Assembly: GCA_030066245.1 (NCBI GenBank) | Contig: JASJBY010000093.1 | Coordinates: forward strand, 1-10,612 | DNA from: Gammaproteobacteria bacterium | Lineage (GTDB): Bacteria > Pseudomonadota > Gammaproteobacteria > JAABTG01 | Reading direction: 5' to 3' | DNA: 10,612 nt | Part shown: in pieces, positions 1-6,630 of the stretch | How the letters are laid out: every line of letters starts with the position of its first letter | Numbering within the stretch: the first letter of the stretch is position 1 | Made by a program: the position numbers and the translations under genes | The notes under the pieces: model-generated | What the model saw: only the letters and a program-made list of their open reading frames with translations | Told to the model about the DNA's origin: nothing | Database searches by the model: none

Positions 1-21
1 CTACGACCTACCATCTACGAC
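1..21. repeat. Heptamer tandem repeat, CTAC type, at window edge
   Basis: Three 7-bp units in perfect register open the window: CTACGAC, CTACCAT, CTACGAC. The array may continue to the left, beyond the window. On the opposite strand the units read GTCGTAG and ATGGTAG, which matches the GTAG-type array at 6373-6428, so the two belong to one family placed in opposite orientation. No function can be read from the sequence. Confidence 0.7.
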
Positions 22-126
22 CAACGCTTCACCACGGGGCAAACCGGGGTCACGGGAACTGCAAAGGTTCGGGTCGCTCCCTCTTCCGAGTCACCGATTC
101 ACCGTCAACCGAGTCACCGTTCCTAC

Positions 127-196
127 TCACGCATCACGCTTCACGCTTCACGCATCACGCTTCACGAGTCACCATTCACTACTCACCAGTCACTCA
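127..196. repeat. Heptamer tandem repeat, TCAC type (10 units)
   Basis: Ten consecutive 7-bp units, each beginning TCAC, run without a register break. The variants are TCACGCA, TCACGCT, TCACGAG, TCACCAT, TCACTAC, TCACCAG and TCACTCA. A looser, out-of-phase stretch of TCACCG-like words precedes it from about 91. The array ends 4 bp before the stop codon of the minus-strand M15 peptidase gene, so on that gene's strand it forms the immediate 3' flank and reads as repeated GTGA. The first four bases of each unit are fixed while the last three vary, which suggests either selection on TCAC/GTGA or an old, diverged array. Confidence 0.85.
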
Positions 197-200
197 AGAT

Positions 201-1028
201 TCAAACAACCTTGATATGCCATGGCTCATAGCGCACGCCCAACAGGTTGCCCTGTGGATAACGCAGTGTTGCGAAACCCCGGTCGACCAGGCACCGGTAC
301 ACATCCGTCTTGGCGAAGCGTTCGGTGAAGTTGGCCCGACCGAAGCCGCGTTTACCCACGTCGAAATCACCGACACCGTGGAACGAGTATCCCGGCGGCG
401 CCAGCGAGCGAGATGCTCGCGAAAGGTTGCCTCCGGTTCGTACCGCTTTGTTCAGATACAGGTACATCTGCTTGACAACACCACGCACGCCGGAAGTCAA
501 AACCACGTCATCGCCAATGGCCGCCTTGATCCGCTCATAGGTCTCCAGGGACTCGCCCTTGTAGAGAAACTGGCCGGTGCGGGGGACCTTGACCACCGCC
601 TTGTTGGGTATCTCGTCCGTGAGCCGATACAACACCTTAGTCCCGTAGAAGCCAAGGCGGCTGGCGTCTTCGTAGAAGATTCGCTCCAAGAACTGAAGCT
701 CCTGATCGTCGAAACGCTCGACCCGCGAATAGCGCTTCCCGACCCGCACCATCTGGTCGAAACCGACGATACCGAAGTTTCCGTAGCCGACCGTGTTCTG
801 GACCCGCCGGATGCGAGCCGCCACGCGTTTGAGCAACGCAATCTCTGCTTCGTCGAGATGAATGTCCGTGGCGTGGTTGTCACTGAAGCGTCGGATCCGG
901 TCGAAGTAGCCGCTATCGAAGCTGGTCACGACAGCCGCCATCGACTCAGGCAGGAATGCCGAGCCTGCCGCACACGCCAGGCCACGCCCGACCACGGAAA
1001 GAAACTGTCTGCGGCTGACCTCACTCAT
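201..1028 (-). CDS. Tat-exported M15 family (VanY-type) D-Ala-D-Ala carboxypeptidase-like protein
   Basis: A predicted zinc peptidase of 275 aa acting on peptidoglycan stem peptides in the periplasm. The N-terminus has a twin-arginine signal (SRRQFLS, residues 5-11) followed by a hydrophobic stretch to about residue 26, with possible cleavage after SMA (29-31), so it is probably exported folded. The C-terminal part holds the M15 signature: YSFHGVGDFDVG (214-225) with candidate zinc ligands H217 and D223, and RYEPWH (266-271) with catalytic Glu268 and ligand His271. As I count it, the His-to-Asp spacing is six residues, one shorter than the usual SxHxxGxAxD. The ATG at 1028 is chosen because it gives the complete Tat signal, although no good ribosome binding site precedes it. 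The gene diverges from the cyclic-nucleotide-domain gene. Family assignment is good; exact substrate is unknown. A plus-strand frame of equal length (216-1043) is taken as a shadow. Confidence 0.85.
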   Translation of the reverse strand: MSEVSRRQFLSVVGRGLACAAGSAFLPESMAAVVTSFDSGYFDRIRRFSDNHATDIHLDEAEIALLKRVAARIRRVQNTVGYGNFGIVGFDQMVRVGKRYSRVERFDDQELQFLERIFYEDASRLGFYGTKVLYRLTDEIPNKAVVKVPRTGQFLYKGESLETYERIKAAIGDDVVLTSGVRGVVKQMYLYLNKAVRTGGNLSRASRSLAPPGYSFHGVGDFDVGKRGFGRANFTERFAKTDVYRCLVDRGFATLRYPQGNLLGVRYEPWHIKVV

Positions 1029-1181
1029 AGGGTTGATGGCTGACTAAGGGCCGATTCCTTCTATATCGTCCGAGCCGGCACGGGACTTGACGCGCGCTTT
1101 GGCGCCAGCGCCTAACCGCTTGCCGCAGGGACGTCGGCGGCGCCCGCGCGACGTCAAGAAAACCGCCCGCGCGCCGCTCTC

Positions 1182-1187
1182 TATTAT
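1182..1187 (+). promoter_or_regulatory. Possible -10 element upstream of the cyclic-nucleotide-domain gene
   Basis: TATTAT matches the sigma-70 -10 consensus at five of six positions and is the most AT-rich word in the 207-bp divergent intergenic region. It lies about 50 bp before the GTG start at 1236. No convincing -35 hexamer is found 16-18 bp upstream, so this is a weak candidate. Another weak pair, TTGACG at 1087-1092 with CCTAAC at 1111-1116, lies further upstream. Confidence 0.2.
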
Positions 1188-1235
1188 TGTCTGGATTGGC
1201 CGTCCGGGAGTGCCGCACGCCGAGAACAAGGACCC

Positions 1236-1793
1236 GTGAAAATCAAGTCAGTCCCTCCCAGCGGGGACACTTTCCACAGCCTTGGCGAAGGCAGCGCGTT
1301 CCAAGACCAGCTCTGCGCTATGCTGGAGCGCACCCACGTCTGCCGTCAGCTCCCGCCCGAAGACATCGACATTCTGGCACGTCAGGCCCATGCCTATCAC
1401 GTGGCACCAGGCCACTATCTGTTCCGCGAGGGCGGGCGGGACAGCGCGTTGTTTATCATCGCCGAGGGCACGGTCAAAATCCTCAAAGAGGCGGACTATC
1501 GCCACTACCGCACGATTGCCATAGTCCATCGCGGGACAGTGCTGGGTGAAATGTCGGTCGTGGACGGCCGCCCCTTTTCAGCCTCCGCCCTGGCCGTCGA
1601 ACCCACTGACGTGATTCTCATAACACGGCGCAACGTGCTTGGTCTCATCGAAAGACACCCGGAGCTGGGCAACAAGCTGCTGCTGCAGCTCGCCCGCCTC
1701 ATCAGCCTGCGCCTGCGCCGCACCAGCGGCCTGCTGGTAGAGCACCTGGACGAAACCCAGCACGACCTGGGACAGCGCCTGAACAGTCCCTGA
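1236..1793 (+). CDS. Stand-alone cyclic nucleotide-binding domain protein (CRP/FNR-like sensor half, no HTH)
   Basis: A 185-aa protein made of one cNMP-binding beta-roll (about residues 30-130) and a C-terminal helix region (about 131-165) that could dimerise. The usual fold landmarks are present: a PGHYLFREGG turn (58-67), IIAEGTVKI (74-82), and a phosphate-binding-cassette-like segment with Gly104-Glu105 and SASALA (115-120). The arginine that normally precedes the Ser-Ala and contacts the cyclic phosphate is replaced by Phe114, so cAMP or cGMP may not bind in the canonical way. No helix-turn-helix follows, so direct DNA binding is unlikely; a role as sensor or partner of another protein is inference. 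The GTG start has an AAGGA (1228-1232) only 3 nt away, which is tight. The next in-frame Met (1320) lacks any Shine-Dalgarno. No downstream partner is in operon distance. Confidence 0.8.
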   Translation: MKIKSVPPSGDTFHSLGEGSAFQDQLCAMLERTHVCRQLPPEDIDILARQAHAYHVAPGHYLFREGGRDSALFIIAEGTVKILKEADYRHYRTIAIVHRGTVLGEMSVVDGRPFSASALAVEPTDVILITRRNVLGLIERHPELGNKLLLQLARLISLRLRRTSGLLVEHLDETQHDLGQRLNSP

Positions 1794-2116
1794 TTCGCCG
1801 TCCCGGCATCCGTCGCGAAGGGGGTGGCGGGTCGGTTGACTGCCGCGAGGCCGCGTTGCCCGCGCAGACACCGAAACTTCGGAAAGCGCCCCATAATCCC
1901 GCCGGGGCTGCTCCCGTCATGGCCTTCCATGTCAGCGCACCGCGACACACAAACTCCGGCCCGCACCCGATAATGCGTTGCAAAACAACACGCTGAGTGT
2001 GTGTATTGGCGTTTTCCGGCACAATGGCCGAGAATTGGGCTTCTGACGCCGCCACCATTTCAGCAGTGGTCGGGGCACCCAGGGCGCCCGCGCACCAGCA
2101 CAATCGGGGGGTAATC
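1794..2116. other. 323-bp intergenic region upstream of argG, no convincing gene
   Basis: No open frame with convincing coding character is seen. The argG frame stays open upstream to an ATG at 1997, but the 40 extra codons do not resemble the ArgG family and lie ahead of the well-known N-terminus. Small imperfect hairpins exist (GCCCC at 1888-1892 with GGGGC at 1904-1908; TTCGC at 1794-1798 with GCGAA downstream) but none is followed by a T-run, so I do not call a terminator. I see no ArgR-box-like palindrome by eye. The region probably holds the argG promoter and leader. Confidence 0.6.
2006..2035 (+). promoter_or_regulatory. Possible argG promoter
   Basis: TTGGCG (2006-2011) and GAGAAT (2030-2035) each match four of six positions of the sigma-70 -35 and -10 consensus and are separated by 18 bp. 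They would place transcription start about 75 bp upstream of the argG ATG. The match is weak and rests only on position and consensus. Confidence 0.25.
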
Positions 2117-3328
2117 ATGGCCCAAGTCAACAAAGTGGTGCTCGCCTATTCCGGCGGGCTGGACACCTCCATCATTCTGAAGTGGCTGAAGGACACCTAC
2201 GGCTGCGAGGTCGTCACCTTCACCGCCGATATCGGCCAGAGGGAAGAGGTGGAGCCTGCTCGCAGCAAGGCCGAAGCGGCTGGCGTCAAGGAGATATACA
2301 TCGAGGATCTGCGGGAGGAGTTCGCCCGTGACTTCGTGTTCCCCATGTTCCGGGCCAATGCCATCTACGAAGGCGAATACCTGTTGGGCACCTCCATCGC
2401 CCGGCCCCTGATCGCCAAACGCCTGGTGGAGATCGCCCAGGGTACGGGCGCGGATGCGATTTCCCATGGGGCCACGGGCAAAGGCAACGATCAGGTTCGT
2501 TTCGAGCTGGGCGCGTACGCGCTCAAGCCCGACGTCCGCGTCATCGCGCCCTGGCGGGAGTGGGACCTGAATTCCCGCGACAAGCTCATGGCGTATGCCG
2601 AGCAGCACGGCATTCCGGTGGAGATGAAGCGGGGCACCAAGTCCCCCTACTCCATGGATGCCAACCTGCTGCACATTTCCTACGAGGGCGGCCTGCTGGA
2701 GGATCCGTGGAACGAGCCGGACGAGAAGATGTGGCGCTGGACCACCGCCCCCGAGCAGGCGCCGGACAGTCCCAGATATATGGTGCTGACCTATCGGAAA
2801 GGTGACATCGTAGCCTTGGACGGGGAGCCCGCCAGCCCCGCGCAGGTCATGGAGACCCTGAACCAGATTGCCGGTGAGAACGGCATCGGTCGGTTGGACA
2901 TGGTGGAGAACCGTTATGTCGGCATGAAGTCCAGGGGCTGCTACGAAACGCCGGCGGGCACTGTCATGCTGAGGGCCCACAGGGCCATGGAATCTCTGAC
3001 GCTGGACCGGGAGGTCGCCCACCTCAAGGATGAGCTGATGCCCCGATACGCCGCCCTCGTCTACAACGGTTACTGGTGGAGTCCCGAACGCCGAGCCCTG
3101 CAGACCCTTATCGATGACTCTCAGCAAAACGTCAACGGGGAGGTACGCGTCAAGCTCTACAAGGGCAATGTAACGGTGGTTGGCCGCCGCTCGGATACCG
3201 ACAGCCTGTTCGACGAGGACATCGCCACGTTCGACGAAGACGAGGGGGCCTACGACCAGGCGGATGCCGGTGGCTTCATCAAGCTGAACGCCTTGCGCAT
3301 GCGAATCGCCGCGCGGAAGACCCTCTGA
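2117..3328 (+). CDS. argG: Argininosuccinate synthase
   Basis: Joins citrulline and aspartate with ATP hydrolysis to AMP and PPi, giving argininosuccinate, the penultimate step of arginine biosynthesis in the cytoplasm. The 403-aa product matches the family length. The N-terminal ATP-pyrophosphatase loop AYSGGLDTS (10-18) is intact, as are TADIGQ, the HGATGKGNDQVRFE block and the YEGGLLEDPWNEP segment typical of the bacterial type. The ATG at 2117 is chosen over the upstream in-frame ATG at 1997 because MAQVNKVVLAYSGG is the standard family N-terminus and a G-rich stretch (2106-2111) lies just upstream as a possible ribosome binding site. No other arginine gene is in the window, so it appears to be transcribed singly or with the downstream glycosyltransferase gene 135 bp away. 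The long antisense frame over it (2060-3409) is a codon-bias shadow. Confidence 0.98.
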   Translation: MAQVNKVVLAYSGGLDTSIILKWLKDTYGCEVVTFTADIGQREEVEPARSKAEAAGVKEIYIEDLREEFARDFVFPMFRANAIYEGEYLLGTSIARPLIAKRLVEIAQGTGADAISHGATGKGNDQVRFELGAYALKPDVRVIAPWREWDLNSRDKLMAYAEQHGIPVEMKRGTKSPYSMDANLLHISYEGGLLEDPWNEPDEKMWRWTTAPEQAPDSPRYMVLTYRKGDIVALDGEPASPAQVMETLNQIAGENGIGRLDMVENRYVGMKSRGCYETPAGTVMLRAHRAMESLTLDREVAHLKDELMPRYAALVYNGYWWSPERRALQTLIDDSQQNVNGEVRVKLYKGNVTVVGRRSDTDSLFDEDIATFDEDEGAYDQADAGGFIKLNALRMRIAARKTL

Positions 3329-3412
3329 GCCCCCGTCCCAGGCGCCGCTCGACAGGGACTCCCCGCGAGCTGGCAGTGCGGGTCGCAGCAAACGCTCGCC
3401 CCAGGGCACGAA

Positions 3413-3437
3413 ACAGGGCTAAATAACAACGCCCTGT
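3413..3437. repeat. Perfect 7-bp inverted repeat between argG and the glycosyltransferase gene
   Basis: ACAGGGC (3413-3419) and GCCCTGT (3431-3437) are exact reverse complements around an 11-nt AT-rich centre that starts TAAATAAC. It lies 84 bp after the argG stop and 26 bp before the next start codon. There is no T-run after the right arm, so a classical intrinsic terminator is unlikely. A protein-binding operator, possibly overlapping a TAAATA -10-like word, or an RNA hairpin in the leader of the next gene, are alternatives. Confidence 0.5.
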
Positions 3438-3463
3438 GACCGACATAGGTCCTAGGCTCCCTG

Positions 3464-4807
3464 GTGCACTTCGACATGGCTCCTCAGTCAAGACGCATTG
3501 CCTTCGTGGCCACACGCATTCACGGCACGGACGGCGTGAGCCTGGAGATCAAGAAATGGGCGGAGGTCCTGGAGGAGCTGGGCCACACCTGCTTCTACGT
3601 GAGTGGTGAATGCGACCGACCACCGGCGCTGTCCGAGGTCATTCCGGAAGCGCACTTTGAACACCCCATCATCCGAGAAATCAACGGACAGGCGTTCGGG
3701 CGGGAAACCCGGAGCCTGGCCGTCAGCAACCAGGTTCGAGAGCTCACCGGGGTGCTGAAACAGGGGCTGCGGTCGGCCCTCGCGCGCTTCGACATCGACC
3801 TCATTATCGCCGAGAACTGCGTCACCATCCCCATGAACATACCCCTGGGGCTGGCCGTCGTGGAAACGGTGATGGAAACCGGGATCCAATGCATTGCTCA
3901 CCACCATGACTTTATTTGGGAGCGGGAGCGCTACCTGGTCAATGCCGTCGACGACTATCTGAAGGCCGCCTTTCCGCCCATGCTGCGCCAGATGGAGCAT
4001 GTCGCCATCAATACCCAGGCGGCCAGCGAATTCAGCCGACGTACCGGGCTACCCTGTCGGGTGATACCCAATGTCATGGACTTCGACAATCCCCCGCTAC
4101 CGCTCGACGAGTACAGCAGGGATTTCCGGGAAACCATAGGTGTCGGTCCGGATGATGTACTCATCCTGCAACCCACACGCGTCATTCAGCGCAAGGGGAT
4201 AGAGAACACTGTGGAGTTGGCCAGCCGGCTGAGCAAGCACACCTGCAAGCTGGTGCTCACCCATGCCGCCGGTGACGAAGGAGATGACTATCCGGAGCGT
4301 GTGCAGAAGTACGCCAGACTTCTCGACGTGGACGCCATCTACGCCGACAGGTGGATCAGCAGCCAACGGGGAAGGACCGCAGACGGCGAGAAACTATATA
4401 CGATCTGGGACGCCTACGCGCATGCCGACTTCGTCGGCTATCCGTCCTGCTACGAGGGCTTCGGCAACGCCTTCCTGGAAGCTGTCTACTGCCGCAAGCC
4501 AGTGCTCTGCAACCGCTACGCGATCTATAGAACCGATATCGAGCCATGTGGTTTCCGGCCAGTACTCATGGACGGCTTCCTCACCGACGACGTCGTGGCA
4601 GAAGTCAACCGGGTGCTCTCGGACGAACGTTATCGCTCCGACATGGTTGAGCATAATTACCACGTCGGGCACAAACACTTTGCTTACGGTCGCGTAGCGG
4701 CGGAGCTGCTCGACATACTGGCCGACCGGCGGTCGAGCAGTCGGCGTGAGTCGCCCGCGCAGCAGGAGTGGCCGGACGACGGCGACGCTCTCGGCTTTGC
4801 CGTCTGA
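3464..4807 (+). CDS. GT4-family (GT-B fold) glycosyltransferase, substrate unknown
   Basis: A 447-aa retaining glycosyltransferase of the family 4 type. The N-terminal acceptor domain starts with RIAFVATRIHGTDGVSLE (11-28). The C-terminal nucleotide-sugar domain begins near residue 230 with LQPTRVIQRKG (235-245), whose R239 and K244 fit the donor-phosphate contacts. It contains YPSCYEGFGNAFLEAV (326-341), giving the E-x7-E motif (E331, E339). There is no signal peptide or membrane segment, so it is cytosolic. The GTDGVSLE N-terminus recalls GT4 enzymes that make small glycosides such as mannosylglucosylglycerate, but this is memory of a family, not proof; lipid or polysaccharide glycosylation remains possible. 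Start is uncertain: GTG 3464 has an AGG 7 nt upstream, ATG 3476 lacks a good site. The last 25 residues are charged and low in complexity. It ends 15 bp from the convergent FMN protein gene. Confidence 0.85.
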   Translation: MHFDMAPQSRRIAFVATRIHGTDGVSLEIKKWAEVLEELGHTCFYVSGECDRPPALSEVIPEAHFEHPIIREINGQAFGRETRSLAVSNQVRELTGVLKQGLRSALARFDIDLIIAENCVTIPMNIPLGLAVVETVMETGIQCIAHHHDFIWERERYLVNAVDDYLKAAFPPMLRQMEHVAINTQAASEFSRRTGLPCRVIPNVMDFDNPPLPLDEYSRDFRETIGVGPDDVLILQPTRVIQRKGIENTVELASRLSKHTCKLVLTHAAGDEGDDYPERVQKYARLLDVDAIYADRWISSQRGRTADGEKLYTIWDAYAHADFVGYPSCYEGFGNAFLEAVYCRKPVLCNRYAIYRTDIEPCGFRPVLMDGFLTDDVVAEVNRVLSDERYRSDMVEHNYHVGHKHFAYGRVAAELLDILADRRSSSRRESPAQQEWPDDGDALGFAV

Positions 4808-4822
4808 AGGGGCTAGTCCGGG

Positions 4823-6343
4823 CTAGCTGGCCTTGTCGAGACCCTTCGGCTCCACGTCCGGGTGCAGCTCATTGAGCGCCATGGACAGACCGTTGGTCTG
4901 TACCACCCGCGCGTGGAATCGACGTAGCTCTCGCGGCTCCCGAACCCCGCAGGAGTGGGCGATTATGCCCACCTCGTAGCTCATGTTCCTGGCATAGCTT
5001 GCCACGCGCTCGGCCTTGACCTCAGGTACCAGCCCCCGCTGCAGCTTGAGGTCGTGAGTAGTGATGCCCGTAGGACACGTGTTCCGGTTGCATTGCAATG
5101 CCTGAATGCAGCCCAGCGCAAACATGAAGCCGCGGGCCGTCACGGTAAAGTCGGCCCCTACGCACAAAGCCCAGGCCACGTCAGCGGGGGTCACCAGCTT
5201 GCCCGAGGCAATCACCTTCACCCGGTCACGCAGGCCGTGCTCGATGAGCTTGTCCACCACCAGCGGCAAGCCTTCCCGGAGCGGTAGCCCCACGTCGTCC
5301 ATCAGGGGCATGGGCGCGGCCCCTGTGCCTCCATCCGCGCTGTCAACAGTAATAAAGTCCGGCGCGCATTCCAGGCCACGCTTGCGTATCTCGGAAAAAA
5401 GATCGTCCAGCCAGCCATAGGCACCGATGACAGCCTTGATACCGGTGGGCTTCCCGGTCGCCTTGCGGACACGATCGATGAGCGCAAGAAGCTCATCATT
5501 GTTGTTGACGTCCGTGTGCCGGTTGGGGCTGACTGAGTCCTCACCGAGGTTTATCCCGCGGATTCTCGCGATCTCCTCGGTCACCTTTCCCCCGGGAAGA
5601 ATACCTCCTTTACCGGGCTTGGCGCCCTGGCTCAGCTTGATTTCGAACATGCGTACGCGCTCGTGGCTGGCGACCTCCTTGAGCTTGTCGTCGCTGAGCG
5701 TTCCGCCGGGGTCCCTGACGCCGTACTTCGCGGTGCCGATCTGGAACACGAGATCACAGCGCCCCTCCAAGTGGTAGGGCGATAGCCCGCCTTCTCCGGT
5801 GTTCATCCAGCAGCCGGCCATGCGTGCACCGTTGGAAAGGGCCAGTACTGCAGGCTTGGAAATAGCGCCATAGCTCATGCCGGAGATGTTGAAGAAGGAG
5901 TTCGTGGTATAGGGCTTCTCGCAATAAGGCCCGATCGTGAGATTGCGCGCGGGCACTGCGTCCTGGCCGAGAGTCGGGAAGGGGCAGTTGACGAACAGCA
6001 CCGATCCCGATGTGCGCAAGTCCTTGGTGGAACCAAAGGCGACCGTGTTGTTGATGTCCTTCGAGGCTCGATAAACCCAGGAACGCTGGGCCCGGTTGAA
6101 TGGAAGCTCTTCGCGGTCCATGGCGAAGAAGTACTGACGGAAAAACTCTCCCAGGTGCTCGAAAAAGTAACGAAACCGTCCAACCACTGGATAGTTGCGG
6201 CGAATCGCCTGCTTGGTCTGGGTGACATCCGCCACGTATAACGCGACGACCCAAAGCACCACCAAGCCAAGGGCGAAAACAAACAGGCCCGACATGACTT
6301 CGAGAAAGCCGAGGAGAAAGGATTGCGTTTGTTCGGACATCAT
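4823..6343 (-). CDS. Membrane-anchored FMN-binding glutamate-synthase-like protein
   Basis: A 506-aa protein built around the FMN/synthase domain of glutamate synthase (Glu_synthase family, about residues 140-480). One N-terminal transmembrane helix (about 10-38) precedes it and would place the catalytic domain in the cytoplasm. Visible landmarks are SGMSYGAIS (154-162) and MNTGEGGLSPYH (180-191) around the FMN/substrate site, LSQGAKPGKGGILPG (237-251), DSADGGTGAAP (334-344), and three cysteines C412-x5-C418-x4-C423 that match the [3Fe-4S] ligands of GltB. It lacks the glutaminase domain and no GltD-like FAD subunit is nearby, so it is not a complete glutamate synthase. Members of this family are usually annotated only as FMN-binding glutamate synthase family proteins with unknown electron donor. 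The start is one of two adjacent ATG codons (6343 or 6340), with no clear Shine-Dalgarno. The upstream region holds repeats. Confidence 0.9.
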   Translation of the reverse strand: MMSEQTQSFLLGFLEVMSGLFVFALGLVVLWVVALYVADVTQTKQAIRRNYPVVGRFRYFFEHLGEFFRQYFFAMDREELPFNRAQRSWVYRASKDINNTVAFGSTKDLRTSGSVLFVNCPFPTLGQDAVPARNLTIGPYCEKPYTTNSFFNISGMSYGAISKPAVLALSNGARMAGCWMNTGEGGLSPYHLEGRCDLVFQIGTAKYGVRDPGGTLSDDKLKEVASHERVRMFEIKLSQGAKPGKGGILPGGKVTEEIARIRGINLGEDSVSPNRHTDVNNNDELLALIDRVRKATGKPTGIKAVIGAYGWLDDLFSEIRKRGLECAPDFITVDSADGGTGAAPMPLMDDVGLPLREGLPLVVDKLIEHGLRDRVKVIASGKLVTPADVAWALCVGADFTVTARGFMFALGCIQALQCNRNTCPTGITTHDLKLQRGLVPEVKAERVASYARNMSYEVGIIAHSCGVREPRELRRFHARVVQTNGLSMALNELHPDVEPKGLDKAS

Positions 6344-6372
6344 GGCGGTTAATCAGGCGATTGGTGTGGGAG

Positions 6373-6428
6373 GGTAGATGGTAGACGGTAGATGGAGAAT
6401 TGTAGGTCGTAGGTTGCAGGTCGTAGGG
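6373..6428. repeat. Heptamer tandem repeat, GTAG type (8 units)
   Basis: Eight 7-bp units in unbroken register, grading from GGTAGAT/GGTAGAC at the left to TGTAGGT, CGTAGGT, TGCAGGT and CGTAGGG at the right. The array begins 30 bp upstream of the start codon of the FMN protein gene, so on that gene's strand it lies in the promoter or 5' leader and reads ATCTACC. It is the reverse-complement type of the array at 1-21. Confidence 0.8.
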
Positions 6429-6565
6429 CGGTCAGATGCAAGACGGCGGTTTGTAGCCAGCTACCGTGGCGCTCACGTTCGGGGTCATTCAGGAAACGAG
6501 ACCACCTTCAGCCAACAGGTCCCGGTCCACCCTTCCAGAGAGGCGCCGTGTGCCCCTTCTTCAAC

Positions 6566-6600
6566 TCACTACTCACTACTCACCACTCACTACTCACTGC
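6566..6600. repeat. Heptamer tandem repeat, TCAC type (5 units)
   Basis: Five 7-bp units in perfect register: TCACTAC three times, TCACCAC and TCACTGC, with a partial unit (TCAAC) before them. The array lies 30 bp beyond the stop codon of the minus-strand aldehyde dehydrogenase gene and reads as GTGA-repeats on that gene's strand, the same relative orientation as the arrays at 127-196 and 8137-8178. Confidence 0.85.
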
Positions 6601-6630
6601 TTCCTGGCCACTTCCGCCTGTGCGCTGCAG

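Larger units (their letters stand above)
6344..6630. other. 287-bp repeat-bearing intergenic region
   Basis: This gap between the aldehyde dehydrogenase stop and the FMN protein start has a GTAG-type heptamer array at one end and a TCAC-type array at the other, with about 137 bp between them. The middle contains a small inverted repeat (GTAGC at 6453-6457 with GCTAC at 6460-6464) and nothing that looks like a gene. Plus-strand frames crossing it are composed partly of repeat and are not believed. No T-run terminator is visible, so I cannot say whether transcription passes through from the aldehyde dehydrogenase gene. Confidence 0.6.

Noticed and set aside
127..196. CRISPR array
   Set aside because: Units are 7 bp with no spacers, far shorter than any CRISPR repeat, and no cas gene is present.
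216..1043. Plus-strand open frame of 275 codons, the same length as the M15 gene on the other strand
   Set aside because: It is the antisense of a gene with clear Tat and M15 motifs, shows no domain I recognise, and is explained by GC-rich third-position bias.
1101..1112. GGCGC-CA-GCGCC inverted repeat as operator
   Set aside because: The 2-nt centre and pure GC composition are common by chance in this GC-rich region; no further support.
1997..2116. N-terminal extension of ArgG by 40 residues
   Set aside because: The ATG at 2117 gives the standard family N-terminus; the extension has no family counterpart and covers the likely promoter and leader.
2060..3409. Minus-strand open frame of 449 codons over argG
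   Set aside because: Antisense to an unmistakable argG; long shadow frames are expected in GC-rich genes.
4808..4822. Bidirectional terminator between the convergent genes
   Set aside because: The 15-bp gap has repeated CTAG words but no stable stem with a T-run in either direction.
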